A DNA stretch of 64,000 nt from Paracoccus sp. MKU1 (GCF_001447385.1 NZ_LLWQ01000162.1:97920-161919); one strand, 5' to 3'. Shown: positions 28,348 to 37,550, counted from the first letter of the stretch. Notes: a model not told the origin generated them from the letters alone. Numbers and translations: made by a program.

Positions 28348-30000
28348 ATGATCCCCGAACTGGCACAACGCTCCCGCGTCCGCGCGGGGGCAGGTTGGCA
28401 GGCGGCAGCCTTGGCTGTCGCCGCGCTCGTTCTGCTGCCGGTGCTGGCGCTGGGGCTGTTCGCGCTTCAGGGCAGCCCGGGGCTGTGGGCGCATCTGGTC
28501 AGCAACGTGCTGCCGGTGGCGGCGCGGCAGACGGTGATCCTGCTGGCCGGTGTCGGCATCATCGTCGCGACGCTCGGCACGGTGACGGCCTGGCTGGTCG
28601 CGGCCTGCGATTTCCCGGGGCGGCGCATCTTCGGCTGGGCGCTGCTGCTGCCCTTGGCAGTGCCGACCTATATCGTTGCCTATGCCTATCTGGACCTGCT
28701 GCATCCGGTCGGGCCGGTGCAGGGCGCGATCCGCGGCTGGCTGGGCTATTCCAGCCCGCGCGAGTTCCGCCTGCCCGACATCCGCTCGATGCCGGGCTGC
28801 ATCGTGCTGCTGGGACTGGTGCTTTACCCCTATGTCTATCTGCCGGTGCGGGCGCTGTTTGCCATGCAGGCGGGCAACCTGCTGGATGCCGGGCGGACGC
28901 TGGGGGCGGGGCCGGTCGCCACCTTCCTGCGCGTGGCGATTCCGCTGGCCCGGCCCGCCGTCGCCATCGGCACGGCGCTCGCGCTGATGGAGGCAATGAA
29001 CGACATCGGCGCGGCCGAGTTCCTGGGCGTGCGGACGCTGACCGTCTCGGTCTATTCGACCTGGATCAACCGCTCGGACCTGCCGGGGGCGGCGCAGATT
29101 GCGCTTGCGATGCTGGCCATCACCATGGCGCTGGTCATGCTGGAGCGCCGCGGCCGCAGGCGCCAGCGCTACGCGGCGGGCGCGCAGCGCAGCCAGCCCT
29201 TGCGGCGCACGCGCTTGCGCGGCTGGCGGGCCTGGGGGGCGATGCTGGTCTGCGCGCTGCCGGTCACCTTCGGCTTTGCGGCGCCGGCCTGGTATCTGGT
29301 CGGCGCGGCCTGGGCGCGCTACCGCTTTGCCGGGCTGTCGCCGCGCATCCTCGAGGAGGCCGGCAACACCGCCTTCTTCGCGGCGCTGGCGACGCTGGTC
29401 GCGCTGCTGTTGGGGCTGGTGGTGACCGGCGCGGCGCGGATGCGGCCCGGGCGGCTGACCCAGGCCATGGCGCGGCTTTCGACGCTGGGCTATGCGGTGC
29501 CCGGCACCATCCTGGCCATCGGGCTCTTGCCGGTGATCGCGCTGGCCGACCGGCAGATCGCCGCCATCTCGCAGGCGCTGTTCGGCGCCGGGCCGGGGCT
29601 TTTGCTGCTCGGCTCGGGGGCGGCGCTGATCTATGCCTATGTCGCGCGCTTCCTGGCCATCGCCACCGGCGGGATCGAGGCGGGGCTTAGCCGGGTGCCG
29701 CGCTCGCTCGACCATGTGGCGCGGACGCTGGGCCGCAGCCCGGGCCAGGTGTTCCGCGAGGTGCATGTGCCGATCTCGCGCCCGGCGCTGGCGGCCTCGG
29801 GGCTGCTGATCTTCGTCGATTGCGTCAAGGAGCTGCCCGCCACCCTGCTGCTGCGGCCGCTGAACTTCGAGACGCTTTCGACCCATCTTTATGGCGAGGC
29901 GGCGCGCGGCACCTACGAGGATGCCGCCATTGCTGCGCTGATTATCGTGCTCATCGGCATCCTGCCGGTCATCGTTCTGGCGCGGACGATCCGCCGGTGA
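28348..30000 (+). CDS. Fe(III) ABC transporter permease (FbpB type)
   Basis: A 550-residue inner-membrane protein with about 12 hydrophobic segments arranged as two duplicated permease halves, the FbpB/SfuB layout. Each half carries an EAA-type loop for the ATPase: DAGRTLGAGPVATFLRVAIP (about 178-197) and DHVARTLGRSPGQVFREVHVP (about 453-473). It works with the adjacent binding protein and the divergent ATPase. No gene is missing from the set. Confidence 0.93.
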   Translation: MIPELAQRSRVRAGAGWQAAALAVAALVLLPVLALGLFALQGSPGLWAHLVSNVLPVAARQTVILLAGVGIIVATLGTVTAWLVAACDFPGRRIFGWALLLPLAVPTYIVAYAYLDLLHPVGPVQGAIRGWLGYSSPREFRLPDIRSMPGCIVLLGLVLYPYVYLPVRALFAMQAGNLLDAGRTLGAGPVATFLRVAIPLARPAVAIGTALALMEAMNDIGAAEFLGVRTLTVSVYSTWINRSDLPGAAQIALAMLAITMALVMLERRGRRRQRYAAGAQRSQPLRRTRLRGWRAWGAMLVCALPVTFGFAAPAWYLVGAAWARYRFAGLSPRILEEAGNTAFFAALATLVALLLGLVVTGAARMRPGRLTQAMARLSTLGYAVPGTILAIGLLPVIALADRQIAAISQALFGAGPGLLLLGSGAALIYAYVARFLAIATGGIEAGLSRVPRSLDHVARTLGRSPGQVFREVHVPISRPALAASGLLIFVDCVKELPATLLLRPLNFETLSTHLYGEAARGTYEDAAIAALIIVLIGILPVIVLARTIRR

Positions 30001-30053
30001 TTGCGGCATATTGTCCCTTTTCTCCGGCGCGGATTTCTGACAGGGCTGCGGGC

Positions 30054-30473
30054 ATGCAGGTTCAGGGCGGATATCGGACGGCGGGGCTTGGGCGCGGCGG
30101 GTCGCTGCGGCGCCTGTGCTGCTGGCTGGCGGTCCTGCCCTTCCTGCTGTTCTCGCTGATCCTGCCCGGCACGATGATCGCCCGCGATGCGCAGGGCAGC
30201 GTCACCGTCGTGTTGTGCTCGGGCGAGGGGCCGGTCCAGATGGCCGTGGCGGCCGATGGCAGCCTGGTCCCGGCCGGCGAGGCGCCGCATGGCGATCCCC
30301 ATGCCTGCGACTGGGCGCCGCATGGCCAGCCGCTGTTGCAGGGCGCGGTAGCCGCGGCGCCGGCGCCGCTGTTGCCGGCGCTGCGCATGGAACGGTCGCT
30401 GGATCTGCCCGACCACCTCTATCGCGCCGAGATGCTGGCCCCCTCGGCGCGGGGGCCGCCGGTGCTCGTCTGA
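30054..30473 (+). CDS. DUF2946-like small membrane-associated protein at head of copper cassette
   Basis: The 139 residues start with a basic stretch and one hydrophobic helix (about 20-43; RLCCWLAVLPFLLFSLILPG), then a periplasmic-looking tail containing VTVVLCSGEGPVQMAVAADG and HGDPHACDW. The pattern resembles DUF2946 proteins, often encoded with copper genes. The lone Cys and His residues in the tail could bind metal, which is inference. Start ATG 30054 is not firmly fixed. The next gene begins about 70 bases downstream. Confidence 0.7.
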   Translation: MQVQGGYRTAGLGRGGSLRRLCCWLAVLPFLLFSLILPGTMIARDAQGSVTVVLCSGEGPVQMAVAADGSLVPAGEAPHGDPHACDWAPHGQPLLQGAVAAAPAPLLPALRMERSLDLPDHLYRAEMLAPSARGPPVLV

Positions 30474-30542
30474 CGGAATCCTGCTTTGGCAGCCCGTGGG
30501 CCAAGTCCCGCCGGGCATCCTTTCCATCAGATGAGAACGATC

Positions 30543-31511
30543 ATGCAAAACCCTGTTTTTGGCGCGCTCTGCGTCTCGTTGCTGGCGCTTGGCGCCAGTC
30601 CCGCCCTCTCCCATGCCACGCTGGAGCACTCCGAGGCCCCGGCCGGTGCCGCCTATCGCGCGGTGATCCGCATCGGCCATGGCTGCGACGGGCAGGCCAC
30701 CCAGACCCTGCGCGTGCAACTGCCCGAGGGTTTCTACAACGCCAAGCCCATGCCCAAGGCGGGCTGGACGCTGGAAACGGTAAAGGGCCCCTATGCCCAG
30801 CCCTTCGACAATCACGGCACGCCGATGACCGAGGGCACGCGCGAGGTGGTCTGGTCCGGCGGCGCGTTGCAGGACGACTGGTATGACGAATTCGTCATTC
30901 GCGGCACGGTCGGCGCCGATGTCGCACCGGGCACGGTGCTGTATTTCCAGACCGTGCAGGAATGCGCGGATGGCAAGGAGGAGTGGATCGACGTCACCGG
31001 CAACAAGGAAGCGCCGAACCCCGCCCCGGGCGTGACCGTCACCGAGGCCAAGGCCGGGCACGGGCATGGAGGCCATGCGGCAACGGCCGGGACGGTGACC
31101 TTGGGCGATCTGACGCTCAGCGGGGCCTTCAGCCGCGCGACGCCTCCCGGTGCGCCGGTGGCGGGCGGTTTCCTGACCGTCGCCAATGCCGGCGCGGATG
31201 ACAGGCTGGTCTCGGCCAGCGTCGATTTCGCCGGCCGCGCCGAGATCCACGAGATGGCGATGGAGGGCGACGTGATGAAGATGCGGCAGCTTGCCGACGG
31301 GCTGCCGATCCCCGCCGGGGCGACGGTTGAACTGAAGCCCGGCGGCTATCACCTGATGTTCATGGAATTGAAGCAGCCGCTGGTCGAGGGCGAGACGGTC
31401 AATGTCACGCTGCATTTCGAGAAGGCCGGCGAGGTCGAGGTGCCGATGACGGTCGGACCGATGAATGCCGGCAAGCACGGCGGAAAGGATGGTGGACATG
31501 GCGGACATTAG
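30543..31511 (+). CDS. YcnI (DUF1775) - PCuAC fusion, periplasmic copper chaperone
   Basis: The 322-residue exported protein joins two copper-binding families. After a signal peptide (about 1-23) the mature N-terminus is His24 of HATLEH, the residue that forms a histidine brace in YcnI; the DUF1775 domain runs to about 165. A His-rich linker (GHGHGGH, about 179-185) leads to the PCuAC domain (about 190-310) with ligands IHEMAMEGDVMKM and YHLMFM, fitting H(M)x10Mx21HxM. The tail GKHGGKDGGHGGH adds more His. Role inferred: delivery of Cu(I) to Sco and the CuA site of cytochrome oxidase. ATG 30531 is an alternative start. It overlaps sco. Confidence 0.88.
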   Translation: MQNPVFGALCVSLLALGASPALSHATLEHSEAPAGAAYRAVIRIGHGCDGQATQTLRVQLPEGFYNAKPMPKAGWTLETVKGPYAQPFDNHGTPMTEGTREVVWSGGALQDDWYDEFVIRGTVGADVAPGTVLYFQTVQECADGKEEWIDVTGNKEAPNPAPGVTVTEAKAGHGHGGHAATAGTVTLGDLTLSGAFSRATPPGAPVAGGFLTVANAGADDRLVSASVDFAGRAEIHEMAMEGDVMKMRQLADGLPIPAGATVELKPGGYHLMFMELKQPLVEGETVNVTLHFEKAGEVEVPMTVGPMNAGKHGGKDGGHGGH

Positions 31512-32118
31512 AAAGGGCTCGCCGCTGCGGCCAGTGCGCTATGCGCTCTGGGCGCTGGTGGTGCTGGCGCTGGCGGGGCTCGGCTGGTTCCAGTTCGTCG
31601 CGCCACGCTCGGGCACCATCGCCGATGCGGGCACCGCCTCGCTGGGGCGGGGCGATTACCGCCTTGCCGCCACGGATGGCACAGAGTTCACCCAGGCGAC
31701 GCTGAAGGGCCAGCCCTCGGCGGTGTTTTTCGGCTTCACCCATTGCCCGGACGTCTGCCCGACCACGCTGGGCGACGTGGCGAGCTGGCAGGAGGAACTG
31801 GGCGAGGCCGGCAAGGATCTGCGGGTGTTCTTCGTCACCGTCGATCCCGAGCGCGATACGGTCGAGGCGTTGCGCGAATATGTCTCCTGGGTGCCGGGCG
31901 TGGTTGGCGTCTCCGGCACGCCGGAGGAGGTCGCCAAGGCGATCAAGGCCTTCCGCATCTATGCCCGCAAGTCGCCGCAAGAGGGCGGCGACTACAGCAT
32001 GGACCATTCCTCGACCATGCTGCTGTTTGACGCCAATGGCGATTATGCCGGGCTGATCGGCTATCAGGAGGAGCGCGAGCGCGCCATGGCCAGCTTGCGG
32101 CGCCTGCTCGAGAGCTGA
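31498..32118 (+). CDS. Sco1/SenC-family copper chaperone
   Basis: The 206-residue protein has an N-terminal membrane anchor (about 15-33; YALWALVVLALAGLGWF) and a thioredoxin-like periplasmic domain. FGFTHCPDVCPTTLGDV (about 76-92) holds the CxxxC copper pair, and the His of DYSMDHSSTMLLFD (about 165-178) is the third ligand. The family assembles CuA in aa3-type oxidase. ATG 31498 overlaps the fusion gene by 14 bases; ATG 31489 is also possible. A strong terminator follows. Confidence 0.92.
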   Translation: MADIRKGSPLRPVRYALWALVVLALAGLGWFQFVAPRSGTIADAGTASLGRGDYRLAATDGTEFTQATLKGQPSAVFFGFTHCPDVCPTTLGDVASWQEELGEAGKDLRVFFVTVDPERDTVEALREYVSWVPGVVGVSGTPEEVAKAIKAFRIYARKSPQEGGDYSMDHSSTMLLFDANGDYAGLIGYQEERERAMASLRRLLES

Positions 32119-32126
32119 AATCCAGC

Positions 32127-32153
32127 GGCGCCGGCCAAGCCGGCGCCTTTTTT
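32127..32153 (+). terminator. Intrinsic terminator of the copper cassette
   Basis: GGCGCCGGC (32127-32135) pairs perfectly with GCCGGCGCC (32139-32147) around a three-base loop and is followed by six T. It ends transcription of the DUF2946-like/fusion/sco genes. Confidence 0.92.
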
Positions 32154-32576
32154 CCGCAGCCGCGCCGGTTTGCCGCCCTCGGGCCGGATAGCCCGAAATC
32201 TGTGGATCCTTTCATCCGAAATGTTTTGGAACGCCTTTGCGCGGCCGGTTTTCGGCTGGGCCGGGTGATTCGGGCCGCGGAATCGTCTTGGGCCCGAAAC
32301 GATGGCGCCGATGTTAGCGCATGACATCGGCGATGCGCCTTCCGCGTTGAGAGGGCGTCGCTCCGCCATGCGGACTTTCTTTGGAAATGCATGGTTTTTG
32401 CCGGGTTCGTGCGGTTTCATGTTGGCGATGACGGCTGGGTTGCCGGAATTCTTGACCGGAATCGGCAAATGCAGTAGAGATTTCCGAAAGGTTTCGGATT
32501 GTCTTCAGGATGGCGCAAGCAAGGCGCCGACGCTGCGAACGGTGCTGGGGAGGCACCTTGTAAAGGGGAGGAATTG
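32154..32576. other. 423-base gene-free interval ahead of the trehalose-type transporter
   Basis: No reading frame with family features was seen. It holds a 9-bp hairpin, CGCCGATGT (32306-32314) with ACATCGGCG (32324-32332) and a 9-base loop, not followed by T. A promoter and operator follow at 32452-32498. The remainder shows no structure I can name. Confidence 0.5.
32452..32498 (+). promoter_or_regulatory. Candidate sigma70 promoter with overlapping LacI-type operator for thu genes
   Basis: TTGACC (32452-32457) and TAGAGA (32475-32480) are 17 bases apart. Just after the -10 lies TCCGAAAGGTTTCGGA (32483-32498), a palindrome apart from its two central bases and of the GAAA/TTTC type bound by LacI-family repressors. 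The site would cover the transcription start. ThuR, the LacI-family repressor of the S. meliloti thu genes, has no counterpart in the window. Confidence 0.55.
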
Positions 32577-33854
32577 ATGGGAAAATTCAGCCGGGGCGCC
32601 TTGCGTCCGGTCGCATTGGCCGCGCTGATGGGCAGCATCGCGCTGCCTGCCGTGGCGGACGAGTTGTTCTATGTCGCGGGCGGGGTCGGCAAGCAGGCCG
32701 AGCATTTCAAGGAATTGGTCAAGCCCTGGGAGGAACGCACCGGCCATACCGTGACGCTGGTGCCGATGCCGCAGTCCAGCTCGGACCAGTTCGCACAATA
32801 CCGGCTGTGGCTGGCGGCCGGCACCAAGGACGTCGACCTCTATCAGACCGACGTGATCTGGGCGCCGCAGCTTTCCGAATATTTCGTCGATCTGTCCGAG
32901 GCGGCCAAGGACATTGTCGGCGAACATTTCCCCTCGGTCATCGAAAGCCAGACCACGGACGGCAAGCTGGTGGCGCTGCCGCTCTATACCGATGCCCCGG
33001 CGCTTTATTACCGCACCGACCTGCTGGAGAAATACGGCAAGCCGGTGCCCGGCACCTGGGCCGAACTGACCGAGACCGCCAAGCTGATCCAGGACGGCGA
33101 GCGGGCTGCGGGCCAGGGCGATCTGTGGGGCTTCGTCTGGCAGGGCAATGCCTATGAGGGGCTGACCTGCAACGCGCTGGAATGGGTGAAATCCTTTGGC
33201 GGCGGCCAAATCGTCGAGGCGGACGGCACCGTCTCGATCAACAATCCGCAGGCGGTGGCGGCGCTGGAACTGGCGGCCAGCTGGATCGGCACCATCAGCC
33301 CGCGCGGCGTGCTGGCGCACAAGGAAGAAGAGGCGCGCGGCGTCTGGCAGACCGGCAACGCCGTTTTCATGCGCAACTGGCCCTATGCCTTCGCGCTGAG
33401 CGCGGGCGCGGACAGCGCGGTCAAGGACAAGTTCGACGTGGCGCCGCTGCCCGCCGGCACGGCCGAGGCCGGCTCGGCCGCGACGCTGGGCGGCTGGAAC
33501 GTCGCGGTGTCGAAATTCTCGACCAAGCAGGAGGCGGCGGTCGATCTAGCGCTCTATCTCGCCTCGGCCGAGGCGCAGAAACGCCGCGCGCTGCTGGACG
33601 GCAACCTGCCCACCGTGGTCGCGCTCTACGACGATGCCGAGATCGCCGAGGCGGTGCCGCTGATCCCGCGCTGGAAAGAGGTCTTCGCCAATGCGGTGCC
33701 GCGCCCCTCGGGGCCGGTCAAGAGCAAGTATAACGAGATCTCGTCGAAATTCTGGTCGGCCGTGCATGACACGCTGTCGGGCAACGGCACCGCGGCCGAG
33801 AACCTGGAACTGCTGGAGCTGGATCTGACCGATCTGCAAGGTTCGGGCTGGTAA
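32577..33854 (+). CDS. thuE: Trehalose/maltose-type ABC transporter binding protein (ThuE-like)
   Basis: A 425-residue family 1 sugar-binding protein. The signal peptide covers about 1-27 (LRPVALAALMGSIALPAVAD). Sugar-binding-protein features include DLYQTDVIWAPQLSEYF, LPLYTDAPALYYRTDLLEKYG and a Trp/Tyr-rich C-lobe. AAAGGGGAGG lies ahead of ATG 32577. It is the first gene of an ABC operon that ends in thuA and thuB, which in S. meliloti serves trehalose, maltose and sucrose uptake. The substrate is inferred from that context. Confidence 0.87.
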   Translation: MGKFSRGALRPVALAALMGSIALPAVADELFYVAGGVGKQAEHFKELVKPWEERTGHTVTLVPMPQSSSDQFAQYRLWLAAGTKDVDLYQTDVIWAPQLSEYFVDLSEAAKDIVGEHFPSVIESQTTDGKLVALPLYTDAPALYYRTDLLEKYGKPVPGTWAELTETAKLIQDGERAAGQGDLWGFVWQGNAYEGLTCNALEWVKSFGGGQIVEADGTVSINNPQAVAALELAASWIGTISPRGVLAHKEEEARGVWQTGNAVFMRNWPYAFALSAGADSAVKDKFDVAPLPAGTAEAGSAATLGGWNVAVSKFSTKQEAAVDLALYLASAEAQKRRALLDGNLPTVVALYDDAEIAEAVPLIPRWKEVFANAVPRPSGPVKSKYNEISSKFWSAVHDTLSGNGTAAENLELLELDLTDLQGSGW

Positions 33855-33865
33855 GGCGCTTTGCG

Positions 33866-33891
33866 GGGGCTGGCGGGTTCGCGCCGGCCCC
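33866..33891 (+). other. Intercistronic hairpin after thuE
   Basis: GGGGCTGGC (33866-33874) pairs with GCCGGCCCC (33883-33891), with one G-T pair and an 8-base loop, and no T-run. Such hairpins after binding-protein genes commonly protect that message and raise the receptor level over the permeases. Confidence 0.5.
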
Positions 33892-33925
33892 GACCGGCCC
33901 CTGCGGCCGATGAGGAGTTTCCCCC

Positions 33926-34888
33926 ATGACTGACCCCATCGCGGGCCGCCCCGGCGGTCCCAGCCTGCGGCAGCGTCGGCAAAGGGCGGCCTTCTGGTTC
34001 CTGGCCCCCATGCTTTTCGCGCTGCTCTGCGTCGCGGCCTGGCCGCTGGCGCGCACCATCTGGTTCTCGTTCACCAACACCACGCTGTCGAACCTTTACG
34101 GCGGCGAGTGGATCGGCTTCGACAATTACCTGTCGATGCGCACGCTGTCCTCGGGGCGGGTGGTCTGGCGCGGCACGCTGGTCGATCCGGCCTGGTGGAA
34201 CGCGGTCTGGAACACCGTCCGCTTCTCGCTGATCTCGGTCGGGTTCGAGACGGTTCTGGGCCTGATCGTCGCGCTGGTGCTGAATGCCGAGTTCAAGGGC
34301 CGCGCCCTGGTGCGCGCCGCCATCCTGATCCCCTGGGCGATCCCGACCATCGTCTCGGCCAAGATGTGGGCCTGGATGCTGAACGACCAGTTCGGGATCC
34401 TGAACGACATCCTGCTGCGGCTGGGGCTGATCGGCGAAAAGATCGCCTGGACCGCCAGCACCGAGACCGCGATGACCGCCGTGCTGATCGTCGATATCTG
34501 GAAGACCACGCCCTTCATGGCGCTGCTGATCCTGGCCGGGTTGCAGATGGTGCCGCGCGACATCTACGAGGCGGCGCGGCTCGACGGCATCCACCCGGTC
34601 AGGGTGTTCTTCCGCGTCACCCTGCCGCTGATCAAGCCGGCGCTGATGGTGGCGGTGATCTTCCGCATGCTCGACGCGCTGCGCATCTTCGACCTGATCT
34701 ATGTGCTGACGCCGAACAGCTCGGCCACCAAGACCATGTCGGTCATCAGCCGCGAGAACATGATCGACTTCGACAAGTTCGCCTATGGCGCGGCGCAATC
34801 GACGCTGCTCTTCGCGATCATCGCCGTCTTCGTCAGCGCCTATATCTGGCTCGGTCGCGTGGACTTGGGCGGGGAGGGCTCGAAATGA
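33926..34888 (+). CDS. thuF: ABC sugar transporter permease (ThuF-like, MalF family)
   Basis: A 320-residue inner-membrane permease with about six hydrophobic segments, first at about 22-45. The EAA loop YEAARLDGIHPVRVFFRVTLP (about 213-233) is the contact for the ATPase. Start ATG 33926 follows GAGGAG. The last codons overlap the next permease by four bases (ATGA). Confidence 0.92.
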   Translation: MTDPIAGRPGGPSLRQRRQRAAFWFLAPMLFALLCVAAWPLARTIWFSFTNTTLSNLYGGEWIGFDNYLSMRTLSSGRVVWRGTLVDPAWWNAVWNTVRFSLISVGFETVLGLIVALVLNAEFKGRALVRAAILIPWAIPTIVSAKMWAWMLNDQFGILNDILLRLGLIGEKIAWTASTETAMTAVLIVDIWKTTPFMALLILAGLQMVPRDIYEAARLDGIHPVRVFFRVTLPLIKPALMVAVIFRMLDALRIFDLIYVLTPNSSATKTMSVISRENMIDFDKFAYGAAQSTLLFAIIAVFVSAYIWLGRVDLGGEGSK

Positions 34889-35718
34889 CCCGTCACAAAC
34901 TGCTGAAACGGATCGGCTTTTACGCGCTGGTCGCGGTGATCGTCGTCTTTTCGGTCTTTCCCTTCTACTATGCCGTGGTGACCAGCTTCGCCTCGGGGAC
35001 GGCGCTGTTCAGGGTGAACTACCTGCCCTCGGGGTTCGACCTGCGCAACTACCAGGCGGTGCTGGGATCGAGGAACTTCCTCTATTCCATCGGCAACTCG
35101 CTGATCATCGCCACGGCCACGGTGGGGCTGTCGCTGTTCCTGGGCGTCACCGCCTCATACGCGCTGGCGCGGGTGCGGTTCCGGGGGCGGGGGCTTTTGC
35201 TGATGACCATCCTGGCCGTGTCGATGTTCCCGCAGATCGCGGTTCTGGCCGGGCTGTTCGAGCTGGTGCGCTTTCTGGGCATCTTCAACACCCATTGGGC
35301 GATGATCCTGTCCTATACGATCTTCACGCTGCCCTTCACCGTCTGGGTGCTGACGACCTTCATGCGCGACCTGCCGGTCGAGATCGAGGAGGCGGCGATC
35401 GTCGACGGCGCCAGCCCCTGGATCATCATCACCCGCGTCTTCCTGCCGCTTCTGTGGCCGGCGATGGTGACCACCGGACTTCTGGCCTTCATCGGCGCCT
35501 GGAACGAGTTCCTGTTCGCGCTGACCTTCACTAGCACCGAAAGCATGCGCACCGTGCCGGTGGCCATCGGCCTGCTTTCGGGCGCCTCCGAGCAAGAGAT
35601 CCCCTGGGGCCCGATCATGGCCGCCTCGGTCATTGTGACGGTGCCGCTGATCGTCCTCGTCCTCATTTTCCAGCGCAAGATCGTGGCGGGCCTGACCGCC
35701 GGCGGCGTGAAAGGTTGA
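34885..35718 (+). CDS. thuG: ABC sugar transporter permease (ThuG-like, MalG family)
   Basis: A 277-residue inner-membrane protein with about six hydrophobic segments. EEAAIVDGASPWIIITRVFLP (about 169-189) is the EAA loop. Pairs with the preceding permease to form the channel. It ends only three bases before the ATPase gene. Confidence 0.92.
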   Translation: MTRHKLLKRIGFYALVAVIVVFSVFPFYYAVVTSFASGTALFRVNYLPSGFDLRNYQAVLGSRNFLYSIGNSLIIATATVGLSLFLGVTASYALARVRFRGRGLLLMTILAVSMFPQIAVLAGLFELVRFLGIFNTHWAMILSYTIFTLPFTVWVLTTFMRDLPVEIEEAAIVDGASPWIIITRVFLPLLWPAMVTTGLLAFIGAWNEFLFALTFTSTESMRTVPVAIGLLSGASEQEIPWGPIMAASVIVTVPLIVLVLIFQRKIVAGLTAGGVKG

Positions 35719-35721
35719 AGC

Positions 35722-36723
35722 ATGGCCAAGATTGAGTTGAAGAACGTCACCAAATCCTATGGCGGCTTGCAGGTCATCAAGGGCATCGACCTGGAGATCC
35801 GCAAGGGCGAGTTCATGGTCTTCGTCGGCCCGTCCGGCTGCGGCAAGTCCACGCTGTTGCGACTGGTCTCGGGGCTGGAGGAGATCACCAGCGGCGACAT
35901 GCTGTTCGACGGGCAGCGGGTGAACGACCTGGTGCCCTCGGATCGCGGCATCGCCATGGTGTTCCAGAGCTATGCGCTTTACCCGCATATGAAGGTCTAT
36001 GACAATATGGCCTTCGGCATGAAGCTGGCCAAGGCCGGGAAGGCCGAGATCGACCGCCGCGTGCGCGAGGCGGCGCGGCTCTTGCAGATCGAGCATCTGC
36101 TGGACCGGCTGCCCAAGCAGCTGTCCGGCGGCCAGCGCCAGCGCGTCGCCATCGGCCGCGCCATCGTCCGCGACCCGCGCGTGTTTCTGTTCGACGAGCC
36201 GCTGTCGAACCTTGACGCGGCGCTCCGGGTGCAGACGCGGCTGGAGATCGCCAGGCTGCATCACGGCATGGAGGACGTGACGATGATCTACGTCACCCAT
36301 GACCAGGTCGAGGCGATGACGCTGGCCGACCGCATCGCCGTGCTGCGCGACGGCAGGCTGGAGCAGGTCGGCACGCCCGCCGAGCTTTACGAGCGGCCGA
36401 ATTCCACCTTCGTCGCCGGCTTCATCGGCAGTCCCAAGATGAACTTCCTGACCGACGGTTTCGCGCATGCGCATGACTGCGCGACCCTGGGCATCCGGCC
36501 CGAGCATATCGACATCGTCGAGGCCGGCCCTTGGTCGGGCGAGGTCGTCCATGCCGAGGACCTGGGCGCCGACCATTACCTCTTCGTCGAGATCGGCGCG
36601 GCCGAGCCGCTGGTCGTGCGCCAGCCCGGCAAGCTGGCCCGGCCGCTGGGCACGCGGCTGAGCCTGGCGCCGCGCTTGGGCCACCTGCACCGTTTCGACG
36701 CCAACGACGCGCCGATCCGCTGA
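35722..36723 (+). CDS. thuK: ABC sugar transporter ATP-binding protein (ThuK-like, MalK/UgpC family)
   Basis: The 333-residue ATPase has Walker [10 protein letters not shown] (about 36-44), signature [15 protein letters not shown] (about 133-147), Walker [13 protein letters not shown] (about 154-165) and H-loop [11 protein letters not shown] short C-terminal MalK-type regulatory domain follows (about 235-333), somewhat shorter than the usual 360 residues. It drives the ThuFG channel. Confidence 0.93.
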   Translation: MAKIELKNVTKSYGGLQVIKGIDLEIRKGEFMVFVGPSGCGKSTLLRLVSGLEEITSGDMLFDGQRVNDLVPSDRGIAMVFQSYALYPHMKVYDNMAFGMKLAKAGKAEIDRRVREAARLLQIEHLLDRLPKQLSGGQRQRVAIGRAIVRDPRVFLFDEPLSNLDAALRVQTRLEIARLHHGMEDVTMIYVTHDQVEAMTLADRIAVLRDGRLEQVGTPAELYERPNSTFVAGFIGSPKMNFLTDGFAHAHDCATLGIRPEHIDIVEAGPWSGEVVHAEDLGADHYLFVEIGAAEPLVVRQPGKLARPLGTRLSLAPRLGHLHRFDANDAPIR

Positions 36724-36764
36724 ATCCACCACCGCTCCCGCAGGGGAGCAACAAGGAGCGATGA

Positions 36765-37550
36765 ATGACCATCCGAGTGACTGTCTGGGGCGAGAACGTC
36801 CACGAGCAGAAGAACAGGACCGTCGCGGGGATCTACCCGGACGGCATGCACAACACCGTCACCGCGGCGCTGAACCGCGATCCGGGCATCGCGGCCGGCA
36901 GCGTGACCCTGCAAGACCCCGAGCATGGGCTGACGGCCGAGAGACTGGCCGAAACCGACGTGCTGATCTGGTGGGGTCATTGCGCCCATGGCGAGGTGCA
37001 GGATGCGGTGGTCGAGCGCGTGGCCGAGGCGGTCTGGTCCGGCATGGGCATGATCTTCCTGCATTCGGCGCATTTCTCCAAGCCGTTCAAGCGGCTGATG
37101 GGCACGCCCTGCAACCTGACCTGGCGCGAGGCGGGCGAGCGCGAGCGGCTGTGGCTGACCTCGCGCAACCATCCCATCGCCGCCGGCCTGCCCGATCATT
37201 TCGAGCTGGAGCACGAAGAGATGTATGGCGAGCCCTTCGGCGTGCCCGAGCCGCTGGAGACGGTCTTCGTCAGCTGGTTCGCGGGCGGCGAGGTGTTCCG
37301 CTCGGGCCTGACATACAAGCGCGGGGCCGGCAACGTGTTCTATTTCCGGCCCGGGCACGAAACCTATCCGACCTATCACGACGCCAACGTGCAGCGGGTG
37401 ATCCTGAACGCGGTGAAATGGGCGCATAACCCGGCCGCGCGGCTGGCCGAGCCGACCGTGGCGCCCAATGTCCCGATCGAGCAGGCGCTGGAGCCGATCG
37501 AGGAACGCGGCCCCAGGCTGCATGCCGCCGGCGAGGAGGGCTATCGCTGA
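36765..37550 (+). CDS. thuA: ThuA, trehalose utilisation protein
   Basis: A 261-residue ThuA-family protein with a class I glutamine amidotransferase-like fold. VTVWGENVHEQKNRTVAGIY at the N-terminus and DVLIWWGHCAHGEV are family hallmarks; the C-terminal part carries VFYFRPGHETYPTYHD. In S. meliloti, thuA and thuB are both needed for growth on trehalose, by a route with 3-keto sugars. No signal peptide. Its stop overlaps the thuB start (TGATG). Confidence 0.93.
   Translation: MTIRVTVWGENVHEQKNRTVAGIYPDGMHNTVTAALNRDPGIAAGSVTLQDPEHGLTAERLAETDVLIWWGHCAHGEVQDAVVERVAEAVWSGMGMIFLHSAHFSKPFKRLMGTPCNLTWREAGERERLWLTSRNHPIAAGLPDHFELEHEEMYGEPFGVPEPLETVFVSWFAGGEVFRSGLTYKRGAGNVFYFRPGHETYPTYHDANVQRVILNAVKWAHNPAARLAEPTVAPNVPIEQALEPIEERGPRLHAAGEEGYR

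Noticed and set aside
28237..30009. Long minus-strand frame opposite the Fe(III) permease
   Set aside because: It is an antisense shadow of a permease with clear EAA loops; composition is Arg/Gln/Pro-rich and no ribosome site or family pattern is present.
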